A stretch of 64,000 nt of DNA from Altererythrobacter lutimaris (GCF_013371495.1 NZ_JABWTA010000001.1:372001-436000), one strand, 5' to 3'; positions 18,287-26,871 are shown, counted from the first letter of the stretch. The notes: generated from the letters alone by a model not told the origin. Numbers and translations: made by a program.

Positions 18287-19414
18287 ATGGATGATGCACA
18301 AGACTTGCTGGTGAATTGGCGCAGCGTCGCCATCGCAGGTCTGCTTGTATGCGCGCTTCTGACGCAGCTGTTTTGCCTGTCGAAAGGCATAGAACGCAGA
18401 GCCAGCTTTTGGCTGTTGCTGTTCTTTTTGGCGGTCGCGATCGACTCCATTCCGATGATCATCGGTTTCGCCGGTGCCTATGATATTTGGCCGGGCCTGA
18501 CTTTTCTGCCGGTGGGGATGGCTCTGTTCTTTGGGCCATTGGTCTATTTCCACGCACGACACTTGATGGAAGGCGTTGCATCGCTCGAGCAATATGCGCT
18601 GCTCGTTCCCGGCTTTCTCTATTGGCTTTACCAGCTATGGGCTTTCACCATGCTGGGCGATTACCGCGCCAAATGGGCCTATAACAATGCGTTTCATGAG
18701 CCGGTGATCATCCCGTTCTATGCGGTTTTGACTGTGACTTTAACCGCATGGTGCTTCCTCAAGATCTGGCAGATGCGACAGCGGTATATCGACTGGCTCA
18801 ACGCGAACCGATCGGATGGCGATGCGTTTGATCCGCGCTGGATCACGCATCTGATGGCGCTTGGCATCTTTGCAGCGCTGCTTTGGGCGGTGGAATTTGC
18901 GCTCTATCTTACGCTCGAAATCAGCTATTTCGAGCAATTCTGGTGGGATATCGCGATGCTGTTTTGCGTCTTGCTGATCTCGCTCGAAGCGCTCACCCGG
19001 ATCACGCAGCCCTTTCCCAAGATGCTCGCGCCGGACGCTGTTTCTGTTGAGGAATTGCTCGATGCAACTGCGGCAGAGCGTGACTGGGTCACGGAAGGCG
19101 AACGATTGCAGGCCATGGTACTAGAGAATGGCTGGCATCTGGAATCGACGCTCTCGCTGCAAACACTCGCCCGGCGGTTTGGCATGAACCAGGCTTATGT
19201 CAGCCGCGCGCTCAACAAGGGGCTTGATCTCAGCTTCAGCAGTTTCGTGAACGGATTACGAGTGGAGTATGCAAAGTCCATGATCATGCGCGAAGACGTC
19301 AATCTTCTGGATGTCGCGCTGTCTTCCGGCTTTGGTTCGAAAGCGAGCTTCAACCGCGCATTTCAAGCGCATGCAGGGCTATCGCCGAGTGAATATCGAC
19401 GTCTCAATTCATGA
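18287..19414 (+). CDS. Membrane-anchored AraC-family regulator
   Basis: The N-terminal 230 residues hold about six or seven hydrophobic segments (for example VAIAGLLVCALLTQLFCL, WLLLFFLAVAIDSIPMIIGF, YALLVPGFLYWLYQLWAF), and the C-terminal 95 residues are an AraC-type double helix-turn-helix (LQTLARRFGMNQAYVSRAL and the second helix ending FGSKASFNRAFQAHAGLSPSEYRR). Such proteins are proposed to sense a membrane or periplasmic signal and bind DNA from the membrane. The next gene, an S41 peptidase lipoprotein 79 bp downstream, is the obvious target. The 197 bp upstream, divergent from the ThuA gene, contain no clear promoter I can name. Confidence 0.85.
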   Translation: MDDAQDLLVNWRSVAIAGLLVCALLTQLFCLSKGIERRASFWLLLFFLAVAIDSIPMIIGFAGAYDIWPGLTFLPVGMALFFGPLVYFHARHLMEGVASLEQYALLVPGFLYWLYQLWAFTMLGDYRAKWAYNNAFHEPVIIPFYAVLTVTLTAWCFLKIWQMRQRYIDWLNANRSDGDAFDPRWITHLMALGIFAALLWAVEFALYLTLEISYFEQFWWDIAMLFCVLLISLEALTRITQPFPKMLAPDAVSVEELLDATAAERDWVTEGERLQAMVLENGWHLESTLSLQTLARRFGMNQAYVSRALNKGLDLSFSSFVNGLRVEYAKSMIMREDVNLLDVALSSGFGSKASFNRAFQAHAGLSPSEYRRLNS

Positions 19415-19493
19415 ATTTCACAAGAAAAACGCGAATTTGCGCCGACTGAGTGCGGAAATTCAGCGAGGGGTGCGGCAACCAAAGGAGTTACCC

Positions 19494-21014
19494 ATGCCTG
19501 TCCCCGCTATCAAATCCCTCTCTATCCTTGCGGCGAGCGCTTTGCTGCCATTCACTGCATGCGTTGCTCAAAAGGCGGAGAAAGCTTCGCAGCCAATCAC
19601 TCTCGTTGCCGCCGATGCCCGCCTGACGCCCGAGCAAGTCCGCGCGGACATCGAGCTCGCCCGCGAAGCCTTCTCTCGTGTGCATCCCGGATACACGCGC
19701 TATGCAACCGAGACAGAGATGGATGCGCTGTGGCAATCGATAATCGACCGGGCTGAAGCGCAAGGCGGAATGAGCTTGGCTGAGTTCTATCTGGCTGCCG
19801 AGCTCGCATTGGTTGCAATCCGTTGCGATCATACCAAAGCAGAACTGCCGAAAGCGCTGCGCGAGGCGAGGGCGGGCAAGGCGCTCTACCTGCCGATGCG
19901 CTGGCGGATTGTCGAAGGCCGGGCGTTTGTTGAAGCAGGCGCTGAGGGGCAAGGTCTCAATTTCGGCGACGAGATCCTCAGCATTGATGGACGCTCGATG
20001 GACCAGTTGTTCGCAGAAGTCAGCGGTTTCATCCCTGTCGATGGATACACCAACTGGACGCGACCCACTGGAATGACAGCGTCGCTTGAATTCATGGGTG
20101 GCGCGGTCGATCATTTTGGCGCGCTCTTGTGGGACGTTCCGTCCTCAGCGACGCTTATATTGCGCAATCGCGAAGGTGAAGTGCGCACCGCTTCGGTTGA
20201 TCGCATGGACTTCGACGCTTGGAGCGCAATGAACAGCGCCGGCGGTCAGGTGAGCAATTTCAAGGACGCTGCAACGTTCGAGCGGATCAGCGATGATGTC
20301 GCCTATCTGCGCGTCGATACTTTTGTGAACTACCGTGATCCGGTCGACCCTGCGACGATTTATGAACCCATTTTCAAGGCTTTGCAGGACGAAGGTCAGA
20401 CCACATTGATCCTGGACCTGCGCAAGAATGGCGGCGGGTCATCGGACGCGAGCTATGGCTTGCTGGAAAATGTACTGACGCAGGATTATGCGCCGCGCAA
20501 AGGCATGTTCGCTAAGACGCTTGATCTGGACGGTATCCGCCAGCACCTTTGGACTTGGGACAAGCGCGCGCTCGACCCTAATCCGCTGGGATTTTCCAAA
20601 CAGGACGATGGCACGTACGCGCTTCGAAGCTTTGTAAGCGATGATTTGAGAACACTCAAACCAGCGAAATATGCTTTTGGAGGGGATTTGATCGTTTTGA
20701 CGAGCAATTCGAACTCATCGGGCAGCACCAATTTCATTAGCTGGATGACGGAAATGGGCCGCGCGACCACTGTTGGAGAGAAGACGGGTGGAAGCAAGGA
20801 AGGGCCGACCGCGGGCATTCAGTTCACACTGACCTTGCAGCATAGCGGTGTGCGCATGCGGCTGCCGTTTTTCCACGTGAAGAACAATGTAGCAAGCTTC
20901 GAGAAGGGACTCGGAATTACGCCAGATGTTCCTGCGCCGATGACGGTTGAGGACTTTCTTGAAGGTCGCGATCCGGCAATGGAAGCGGCCATCGCTTTGG
21001 CATCTGCCGGCTGA
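19494..21014 (+). CDS. S41-family peptidase lipoprotein
   Basis: Secreted, probably lipid-anchored protein of 506 residues. The start at 19494 has AAAGGAG 6 nt upstream; an upstream start at 19311 would overlap the regulator and is rejected. The signal ends in the lipobox-like FTAC (Cys23), weaker than consensus at -3. A PDZ-like segment (GDEILSIDGRSMDQLF) precedes the C-terminal peptidase core with a candidate catalytic serine in SNSNSSGSTNF and a lysine in GEKTGGSKEG. S41 members include C-terminal processing proteases and tricorn-like enzymes; the substrate is unknown. Likely controlled by the AraC-type regulator before it. Confidence 0.85.
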   Translation: MPVPAIKSLSILAASALLPFTACVAQKAEKASQPITLVAADARLTPEQVRADIELAREAFSRVHPGYTRYATETEMDALWQSIIDRAEAQGGMSLAEFYLAAELALVAIRCDHTKAELPKALREARAGKALYLPMRWRIVEGRAFVEAGAEGQGLNFGDEILSIDGRSMDQLFAEVSGFIPVDGYTNWTRPTGMTASLEFMGGAVDHFGALLWDVPSSATLILRNREGEVRTASVDRMDFDAWSAMNSAGGQVSNFKDAATFERISDDVAYLRVDTFVNYRDPVDPATIYEPIFKALQDEGQTTLILDLRKNGGGSSDASYGLLENVLTQDYAPRKGMFAKTLDLDGIRQHLWTWDKRALDPNPLGFSKQDDGTYALRSFVSDDLRTLKPAKYAFGGDLIVLTSNSNSSGSTNFISWMTEMGRATTVGEKTGGSKEGPTAGIQFTLTLQHSGVRMRLPFFHVKNNVASFEKGLGITPDVPAPMTVEDFLEGRDPAMEAAIALASAG

Positions 21015-21071
21015 GGCGATTCCACATCTGATCAAGGCAAGTCTGCAGGTGGTGAACTCAAGCGGTTGCGT

Positions 21072-21136
21072 AAATATTTAACCAATCAGTTGACTATTCT
21101 CCGGCTATGTGAATATTTAACCGAATGGTTGAGTAT
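21072..21136 (+). promoter_or_regulatory. Duplicated ArsR-type operator overlapping the arsR-like start
   Basis: Two copies of a 26-bp element (21072-21097 and 21111-21136; 20 of 26 bases match) each start AATATTTAACC and contain an imperfect inverted repeat, AACC-N4-GGTT in the second copy. The second copy spans the ATG at 21125. This fits auto-repression by the ArsR-family product; binding is inferred. Confidence 0.65.
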
Positions 21137-21457
21137 CGAGTCGATCAGGATGCACTCTTCAAAGCGCTGGCCGATCCGTCCCGCAGGCGGATTGTCGAGC
21201 GCTTGTCGCAAGGCGAGTGCACCGTGGGGGCGCTGGCCGGGCCTATGAATATGAGCCTTGCAGGCGCTTCCAAACATATTGGTGTGCTTGAAGAGGCAGG
21301 CGTGCTGCACCGCGAGAAACGCGGCCGCGAGCGTGTCTGCAAGCTGGATCCAAACGCGTTGTTTGCGCTGCGCGATTGGGTCGAGCGCTATGCGGTGTTC
21401 TGGGATCAACGGCTCGATGCTCTGGACAAAGCGTTGAAGGAGGATCGCGATGAGTGA
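21125..21457 (+). CDS. ArsR-family transcriptional regulator
   Basis: A 110-residue winged-helix repressor. The helix-turn-helix runs through FKALADPSRRRIVERLSQGECTV with recognition helix SLAGASKHIGVLEEAG and wing LHREKRGRERV. It has no cysteine metal site, so it belongs to the non-metal subgroup that pairs with SRPBCC proteins rather than to arsenic sensors. The stop overlaps the next start by 8 bp. No Shine-Dalgarno site precedes the ATG, which lies inside an operator-like repeat, so a leaderless transcript or start from a nearby codon is possible. Confidence 0.92.
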   Translation: MVEYRVDQDALFKALADPSRRRIVERLSQGECTVGALAGPMNMSLAGASKHIGVLEEAGVLHREKRGRERVCKLDPNALFALRDWVERYAVFWDQRLDALDKALKEDRDE

Positions 21458-21977
21458 CTATGGCAAGCAGACTGCACCGGGCACGCTGGAATTTCGCCGG
21501 CGTTTCGACGCGGATATCGAGAAGGTCTGGCAGTTCCTCGTCGATCCGGAGAAACGCAAATTGTGGTTCTGTGGCGGCTCAACCGACGATCATGTCGGCG
21601 GCAGGATTGTGATGCAATTCGATCATCGCAGGCTTGCTGAAAGCACGCCGCCCGAAAAGTATGCCGATGAAGTTATTGCAACGCATGATGCTGAGATCCT
21701 CGCCTATGATCCGCCGCACTCCTTGGCATTTACTTGGTTCGAAGCGGAGGGCGATGGCTCTAGCCGGGTGGACATCACGCTGAGCGAAACAGGTCATGGC
21801 GTGACCGAGCTACTTCTGGTTCACACCGGGCTGGAAGGGCGCGAGGTTATCATCAGTGTGTTTGCCGGTTGGCATGGGCACTTTGACTTGATGGCCGAGA
21901 CGCTTGCGGGGCCTCGCAAGACCGACTTCTGGCTTCGCGATCAGCAGCTTGAAGCGGAGTATGCAGAACGGATCTAA
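21450..21977 (+). CDS. SRPBCC (AHSA1-like) domain protein
   Basis: A 175-residue START/Bet v1-like protein of the Aha1-C-terminal (AHSA1) group, recognisable from FRRRFDADIEKVWQFLVDPEKRKLWF and the closing GWHGHFDLMAETLAG segment. Such proteins hold a hydrophobic pocket; the ligand is unknown. Pairing with an ArsR regulator in one operon (8-bp overlap) is very common, and the regulator probably controls it. The stop overlaps the convergent DUF2842 stop by 4 bp. Confidence 0.88.
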   Translation: MSDYGKQTAPGTLEFRRRFDADIEKVWQFLVDPEKRKLWFCGGSTDDHVGGRIVMQFDHRRLAESTPPEKYADEVIATHDAEILAYDPPHSLAFTWFEAEGDGSSRVDITLSETGHGVTELLLVHTGLEGREVIISVFAGWHGHFDLMAETLAGPRKTDFWLRDQQLEAEYAERI

Positions 21978-22213
21978 TTGTCTTCAGTGGAGGCAGGCGG
22001 GCTCCAGCTCCCGGTCTCCATCCAGATGAGGAACCTGCGCAAGGGCAGTAACCAGATTATGCCAAGGATCAGGTACACTATCGTCTGGACCAGTGTTGGC
22101 CACTCGCCGATGATTTCCGGGGCGTAGCGCGCGATGACAACGCCATAGGCAATGAGCGCCACAAGCAGGCCGAGAATGCCCACAGGAATTCGCCAGGTCG
22201 GGGTATCACGCAT
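21974..22213 (-). CDS. DUF2842 small membrane protein
   Basis: A 79-residue protein with two hydrophobic helices (GILGLLVALIAYGVVIARY and VYLILGIIWLLPL) that fits the alphaproteobacterial DUF2842 family: PTWRIPVG at the start and LRRFLIWMETG at the end. Function unknown. I start it at the ATG at 22213, which overlaps the fthC stop by 8 bp; longer upstream frames only retrace fthC. Confidence 0.82.
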   Translation of the reverse strand: MRDTPTWRIPVGILGLLVALIAYGVVIARYAPEIIGEWPTLVQTIVYLILGIIWLLPLRRFLIWMETGSWSPPASTEDN

Positions 22214-22784
22214 TGAAAGGTCCATACATCCGGGTTGGTGTGACAATCGCATGGAGCGGCATGTCATGCGGCTCGGTTGGTAGGGCTTCGCATAGCTGCA
22301 CATCCCATGCGAGCCCAATCCGCAGGGCTTGCGAATGTTCCGCACAGTATCGGTCGTAATGCCCGCCGCCTTGGCCCAGTCTCGCGCCGTCCGCTGTGAA
22401 TCCCACGAGCGGCATGAAAAGCACAGTGGGCGCGACTTCCAAGGCTTCAGCCGCCGGTTGCATCATGCCGAAAGCGCCCTTTTCAAGATCGCTTTCCTCG
22501 AATGGATCGGTGAACTCGGCAAAGTGCATCGGCGCGTTTTCGTCCGCAAAGCGCGGCAGGGCGAGCGTATGTCCCGCCTCTTGAAAGAACTTCGCATAGC
22601 CGCTTGTCGGCGCCTCTGAAGCGCTCGCATGATAGAGCCCAATCGCCGCGTTGGGCGCGATGATATCCATCAGCGGAGCAGGCGGACGATTGAACAGCAG
22701 CGCGCGGATCGCCGCTGGCTGCGCGGCAGCATGCTCGCGGCGGGCAGTGCGGAGTGATTTCCGGAGTGATTGTTTGTCTAACAC
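22206..22784 (-). CDS. fthC: 5-formyltetrahydrofolate cyclo-ligase
   Basis: Converts 5-formyl-THF to 5,10-methenyl-THF with ATP, recovering stored folate. The 192-residue form has the family's LPRFA segment, the MPLVGFTADGARLGQGGGHYDRY signature with the ATP/folate-binding glycine run, and the final VTP motif. The start is uncertain: a GTG at 22784 gives a normal-length protein, while the ATG at 22871 would add about 29 residues encoded by the two 28-bp repeats (FALPLRYLS twice) and reach toward the 6S RNA gene. Position next to zapA and 6S RNA matches the ssrS-ygfA arrangement known in proteobacteria. Confidence 0.88.
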   Translation of the reverse strand: MLDKQSLRKSLRTARREHAAAQPAAIRALLFNRPPAPLMDIIAPNAAIGLYHASASEAPTSGYAKFFQEAGHTLALPRFADENAPMHFAEFTDPFEESDLEKGAFGMMQPAAEALEVAPTVLFMPLVGFTADGARLGQGGGHYDRYCAEHSQALRIGLAWDVQLCEALPTEPHDMPLHAIVTPTRMYGPFNA

Positions 22785-22786
22785 CG

Positions 22787-22850
22787 CGCTCAAGTAGCGA
22801 AGCGGTAGCGCAAAAACAAACACGCTCAAGTAGCGAAGCGGTAGCGCAAA
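22787..22850. repeat. Two direct 28-bp repeats before fthC
   Basis: Identical 28-base units at 22787-22814 and 22823-22850 (starting CGCTCAAGTAGCG, ending GGTAGCGCAAA), period 36. They sit between the 6S RNA 3' region and the probable fthC start. Within each unit TAGCG occurs twice, and GCGCT/AGCGC can pair at the ends of the first unit. Confidence 0.9.
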
Positions 22851-22879
22851 GAAAAGTGACGGAACCACCATGGGTCGTT

Positions 22880-23048
22880 TGCCCGAGAAATCCTCTGACG
22901 CCTAAACGTCAGGTGGGCGCCGTATACCCTAGTCCCCGGGTTCCATTCCGAAGAATGCAGTGGCCCGTAAACCAAGGCAGGGACAGCTCCCTAGGAATTG
23001 CTTATAGCCTCAGGGATGTTCAAATGGCTCGTACCGGGCAGTCCCGCC
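22880..23048 (-). ncRNA. ssrS: 6S RNA
   Basis: Regulates RNA polymerase holding sigma-70 by mimicking an open promoter. Evidence is the position between zapA and fthC on the same strand, plus sequence: on the minus strand CCTGAGGCTATAAGC, a long pairing region, an apical CATTC-TTCG-GAATG hairpin (22944-22957) and the GGCGCCCACCTG segment seen in alphaproteobacterial 6S RNAs. A hairpin TGACGTTTAGGCGTCA closes the 3' part. The 5' end is inferred from the promoter; the 3' end is approximate. Confidence 0.82.
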
Positions 23049-23055
23049 AGCATGC

Positions 23056-23084
23056 TACTTAGGATGCCGGGAGCGGCTCCTCAA
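23056..23084 (-). promoter_or_regulatory. Predicted 6S RNA promoter inside the zapA 3' end
   Basis: Minus strand TTGAGG (23084-23079), 17-nt spacer, TAAGTA (23061-23056), giving a start near 23048. The promoter is embedded in the last codons of zapA. Confidence 0.5.
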
Positions 23085-23382
23085 GCTTCTGGCTGAGTTT
23101 TTCGATCCGTTCAGCCACTTTCTCGAGCGCCATGGCTGCTTTTTCCTCTGCAGATGGACCGGATGCCTGCTCCAAGGTCTCCGAGCGCGCTTCGATCAAC
23201 TCATCAGCGAGAAACAGCGCGGCAAAAAGCAAGTTCTGCGCGTCGTAATTGGTGCGGCTGCCATTGAGGCTGGCGATCTTTGCATCGATCATCGAGCCAA
23301 GCTTGGTGATGTGCGCTTCCTGACCCGCTGCGCAAGCCACTGTGTAGTGCTTGCCGCCGACAGAAAGTGTAACTTCGCTCAT
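23059..23382 (-). CDS. zapA: Cell division protein ZapA
   Basis: FtsZ-ring cross-linking protein, 107 residues. The N-terminal beta-hairpin domain (VTLSVGGKHYTVAC) is followed by the DAQNLLFAALFLADELIEARSE helix typical of ZapA, then a C-terminal coiled coil. Its start overlaps the upstream coiled-coil gene by 4 bp (ATGA on the minus strand), so the two are produced together. 6S RNA and fthC follow on the same strand, the classical zapA-ssrS-fthC neighbourhood. Confidence 0.92.
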   Translation of the reverse strand: MSEVTLSVGGKHYTVACAAGQEAHITKLGSMIDAKIASLNGSRTNYDAQNLLFAALFLADELIEARSETLEQASGPSAEEKAAMALEKVAERIEKLSQKLEEPLPAS

Positions 23383-23675
23383 TTCTCCAACCCCGAGATA
23401 AGCTCGTCGAGAGCTGCCAAGGTATCGCGCACTTCGGACTGCATTTTCTCGTGCTGCGAGATCAGTTCGAGCTCGTGCTGTGAGGACTGTTCTGAGGCCA
23501 TCGGTGCGGCCGCGGCTGTGGCACGCGAAACGAGCGCCGCTTCCAAGCGGTCCATTGCAGTGCTTACGCGTTGCACCGCGTCGTCAAGGCGGGCCTCTCC
23601 CATGCGCAGAATAATATCAGCAGGCTCTACCCTGCGCAAAGCCGTAGAGACACGTTGTTGATAACTGTCGTCCAA
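23379..23675 (-). CDS. ZauP-like coiled-coil protein upstream of zapA
   Basis: A 98-residue acidic, mostly helical protein with heptad-like spacing in ARLDDAVQRVSTAMDRLEAAL and in SEVRDTLAALDELISGLE. Size, coiled-coil character and 4-bp overlap with zapA match ZauP, the Caulobacter protein that works with ZapA to focus the Z-ring. No direct sequence match is claimed; assignment rests on position and shape. Confidence 0.65.
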   Translation of the reverse strand: MDDSYQQRVSTALRRVEPADIILRMGEARLDDAVQRVSTAMDRLEAALVSRATAAAAPMASEQSSQHELELISQHEKMQSEVRDTLAALDELISGLEK

Positions 23676-23858
23676 CTGCCTTTACACTCGGAAAATCGGG
23701 CAAAGTCTCCGCTGTTTGGGCAAGGGCGGGGAATGCGCCCACCCGCCGCTTGACCTCGTCCCCTTGCTCCGCGAAGGCTTCCACCGCGACGAATCGCCCA
23801 AAAAATGCGGCTGAGGCGGTGTCCTTTGGCCAACAGACCAGCAGGAGCCTTGCCGACC

Positions 23859-25838
23859 ATGAGTCTCGATCCCGCCCGCTTGCAGAATATGGCAAACGCC
23901 ATCCGCGCGCTTTCGATGGACGCTGTGCAAGCCGCCAATTCCGGACACCCCGGCATGCCGATGGGGATGGCCGATGTCGCGAGTGTGCTGTGGTCGAAAT
24001 ATCTGAAGTTTGATCCGGCGAACCCGCAATGGGCTGACCGCGACCGTTTCGTGCTCTCCGCAGGTCATGGTTCAATGCTGATTTACAGCCTGCTGCATCT
24101 GTCGGGTTACGCGGCGCCGAGCATGGATGACATCCGTAATTTCCGCCAGCTTGGCAGCCCTTGCGCCGGTCACCCAGAGAATTTCCTGCTGGACGGCGTC
24201 GAATGCACGACAGGCCCGCTGGGTCAGGGGCTTGCGATGGCCGTGGGCATGGCCATGGCAGAGCGGCATTTGAACTCTGTCTTTGGCGACGATCTGGTCG
24301 ATCACCGCACTTGGGTGGTCGCAGGCGATGGCTGCCTGATGGAAGGCATCAACCACGAAGCGATCGGTATTGCAGGCCACTTGAAGCTCGGCCGCATGAT
24401 TGTGCTTTGGGACGACAACAACATCACCATCGATGGCGGCACCGACCTGTCGACCAGCGAAGACATCAAGGCGCGCTATGTCGCGACCGGTTGGCATGTC
24501 GCAGAATGCAATGGCCATGACTTTGCAGACATCGAGCGTGCGATTGACGAAGCGGTGGCCGATGGCCGCCCAAGTCTCGTCGCTTGCAAGACGGTCATCG
24601 GCAAAGGTTCGCCTAACAAACAAGGCACCAGCGCAACCCACGGTGCACCGCTCGGGCCGGACGAGATTGCTGCAGCACGCGACGTGCTTGGCTGGGAAGC
24701 GGAGCCATTTGTCGTTCCAGATGCGATCCTTAGCGATTGGCGCGCAACGGCCGAGCGTGGCCGTGCTGCTTCAGCTGAATGGCTGACGCGCTTGAATGCC
24801 TCATCCGACAAGGGCGAGTTCGAGCGGCGCATGGCGGGCGACTTGCCCGATGGCGATGCGATGAAGGACTATGTCGCCTCGCTGATTGCGGAACCTGTGA
24901 AGGTGGCGACCCGCAAGGCGAGCGAGATGGCGCTCGCCAACATCAACCCGCGCCTGCCCGATACCATCGGCGGCAGCGCAGACCTGACCGGCTCAAACAA
25001 CACCAAGGCTGGCGGTATCGAAGCGATGACCGCTGACGATTATTCGGGCCGCTATGTATATTACGGCATCCGCGAGTTCGGCATGGCCGCGGCCATGAAC
25101 GGCATGGCCTTGCATGGCGGGGTGATCCCTTATGGCGGCACCTTCCTCGTGTTCACTGACTATGCACGCGGTGCGATCCGGCTGTCTGCGCTTCAACAGA
25201 AGCGCGTGATTTACGTGATGACGCATGACAGCATAGGCCTTGGCGAAGATGGACCAACTCACCAGCCGGTCGAGCATGTCGCGTCTTTGCGCGCGATGCC
25301 GAACTTGCTTGTTCTGCGTCCTGCCGATGCGGTCGAGACAGCAGAGGCGTGGGAGATCGCTCTGAAGCAGAAGGACCGGCCAACGGTGCTTGCGCTTACT
25401 CGCCAGGGCTTGCCGCAAATGCGCTTGGAAGATGCGGGCGAGAACCTCTCTGCGAAAGGCGGCTATCGGATTGCGTCGGCCACTGCTGATCGCAAGGTCG
25501 TAATCGTCGCGACCGGCTCCGAGCTGCATGTCGCTGCTGAATGCGCCGCGCGCCTTGAAGAGCAGGGCATTGGTGCCGATGTGGTCTCCATGGTTTCGAC
25601 CGAGCTGTTTGACGAGCAGAGCGCAGACTATCGCGCGGATATTCTCCCGACGGATTGCCTGACCGTCTCGATCGAGGCCGGCACGACATTCGGCTGGGAG
25701 CGCTACACAGGCCGCGACGGGCTCAACATCGGGTTGGACCGTTTTGGGGCATCAGCTCCGGCAGGGCAGCTTTTTGAGAAATTCGGATTTACCGCGGACG
25801 CGATCGTTCCGCAGATCATGAACAAATTGAACGGATAA
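23859..25838 (+). CDS. tkt: Transketolase
   Basis: Thiamine-diphosphate enzyme of the pentose phosphate pathway, 659 residues. Visible features: NSGHPGMPMGMA at the N-terminus, GPLGQGLAMAVGMA, the TPP motif GDGCLMEG followed by WDDNNITIDG, the FVFTDYARGAIRLSAL pyrimidine-domain stretch, HDSIGLGEDGPTHQP, and the C-terminal domain. The ATG at 23859 has GCAGGAG upstream; a longer upstream frame is rejected. It begins an operon with gap, pgk and a thioesterase, divergent from the zapA group. The 183 bp upstream hold the promoter region. Confidence 0.96.
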   Translation: MSLDPARLQNMANAIRALSMDAVQAANSGHPGMPMGMADVASVLWSKYLKFDPANPQWADRDRFVLSAGHGSMLIYSLLHLSGYAAPSMDDIRNFRQLGSPCAGHPENFLLDGVECTTGPLGQGLAMAVGMAMAERHLNSVFGDDLVDHRTWVVAGDGCLMEGINHEAIGIAGHLKLGRMIVLWDDNNITIDGGTDLSTSEDIKARYVATGWHVAECNGHDFADIERAIDEAVADGRPSLVACKTVIGKGSPNKQGTSATHGAPLGPDEIAAARDVLGWEAEPFVVPDAILSDWRATAERGRAASAEWLTRLNASSDKGEFERRMAGDLPDGDAMKDYVASLIAEPVKVATRKASEMALANINPRLPDTIGGSADLTGSNNTKAGGIEAMTADDYSGRYVYYGIREFGMAAAMNGMALHGGVIPYGGTFLVFTDYARGAIRLSALQQKRVIYVMTHDSIGLGEDGPTHQPVEHVASLRAMPNLLVLRPADAVETAEAWEIALKQKDRPTVLALTRQGLPQMRLEDAGENLSAKGGYRIASATADRKVVIVATGSELHVAAECAARLEEQGIGADVVSMVSTELFDEQSADYRADILPTDCLTVSIEAGTTFGWERYTGRDGLNIGLDRFGASAPAGQLFEKFGFTADAIVPQIMNKLNG

Positions 25839-25853
25839 GCAGGAGTTCCTCTC

Positions 25854-26861
25854 ATGGCGACGAAAGTTGCAATCAATGGTTTTGGCCGCATCGGACGGCT
25901 TGTAGCGCGCGCTCTTCTTGAGCGGACAGATCACGATTTCGAGTTGGTCGCGATTAACGATCTGGCGGATACGAAGTCGAACGCATTGCTGTTCCAGTAT
26001 GACTCAACCCATGGCCGCTTCCCCGGCACCGTCGAAACGGGCGACAACACCATCACAGTGAACGGCCAGACCATCGCAGTGACGAGTGAGCGTGATCCGG
26101 CGAACTTGCCGCATGGTGAAATGGGCGTCGATATCGTTCTGGAATGCACTGGCTTTTTCCAGTCAGACGGAGCGGCACGCCCGCACATCACCGCGGGTGC
26201 CAAGCGCGTGCTGATTTCAGCGCCTGCAAAGGGTGTTTCCAAGACCATCGTTTACGGTGTGAACCATGAAACGCTGACCGCTGAAGACGATGTGATCTCC
26301 AATGCGAGCTGCACCACGAACTGCCTGTCGCCAGTGGCGAAGGTCTTGAATGATCTGGTGGGTATCGAGCGCGGTTTCATGACCACGATCCACTCCTACA
26401 CCAATGACCAGCGCATGCTTGACCAGATGCATGGCGACATGCGCCGTGCGCGCGGTGGTGCGCAGAACATGATCCCGACGACTACCGGCGCTGCTCGCGC
26501 GGTTGGCCTCGTACTGCCGGAACTCGCTGGCAAGCTCGACGGCTCATCGGTCCGTGTGCCAACGCCAAACGTCAGCTTGGTCGATCTTGTATTCACGCCG
26601 GGCCGCGACACGTCGGCCGAAGAGCTGAACGCTGCGCTGAAAGCTGCCGCCGAAGGTGCAATGAAGGGCGTACTCGATTACACCGACCAGCCGCTGGTAT
26701 CTTCGGACTTCAATCATCATCCGGCGAGCTCGACGGTCGACAGCCTTGAGACGTCTGTGATGGAAGGCAAGCTCGCCCGCGTGGTAAGCTGGTACGACAA
26801 TGAATGGGGCTTCTCCAACCGCATGATCGATACTGCGGGCGTGATGGCGAAGTTCCTGTAA
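25854..26861 (+). CDS. gap: Glyceraldehyde-3-phosphate dehydrogenase
   Basis: Interconverts glyceraldehyde-3-phosphate and 1,3-bisphosphoglycerate. The 335-residue protein starts with the Rossmann motif INGFGRIGR, has catalytic Cys153 in [12 protein letters not shown], and ends with the [13 protein letters not shown] motif. An acidic residue follows the second strand (INDLAD), as in NAD-using enzymes. Fifteen bases after tkt and ten before pgk, with AGGAG before the ATG. Confidence 0.97.
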   Translation: MATKVAINGFGRIGRLVARALLERTDHDFELVAINDLADTKSNALLFQYDSTHGRFPGTVETGDNTITVNGQTIAVTSERDPANLPHGEMGVDIVLECTGFFQSDGAARPHITAGAKRVLISAPAKGVSKTIVYGVNHETLTAEDDVISNASCTTNCLSPVAKVLNDLVGIERGFMTTIHSYTNDQRMLDQMHGDMRRARGGAQNMIPTTTGAARAVGLVLPELAGKLDGSSVRVPTPNVSLVDLVFTPGRDTSAEELNAALKAAAEGAMKGVLDYTDQPLVSSDFNHHPASSTVDSLETSVMEGKLARVVSWYDNEWGFSNRMIDTAGVMAKFL

Positions 26862-26871
26862 GGAAAACGGT

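Noticed and set aside
19311..19493. Longer start for the S41 peptidase
   Set aside because: It overlaps the AraC gene; the start at 19494 has a ribosome site and a signal peptide directly after it.
22787..22850. CRISPR array
   Set aside because: Only two units with an 8-bp gap and no cas genes anywhere in the window.
22784..22871. N-terminal extension of fthC through the two 28-bp repeats
   Set aside because: Family members start near LDKQSLRKSLR; the added residues are just repeat-coded FALPLRYLS units.
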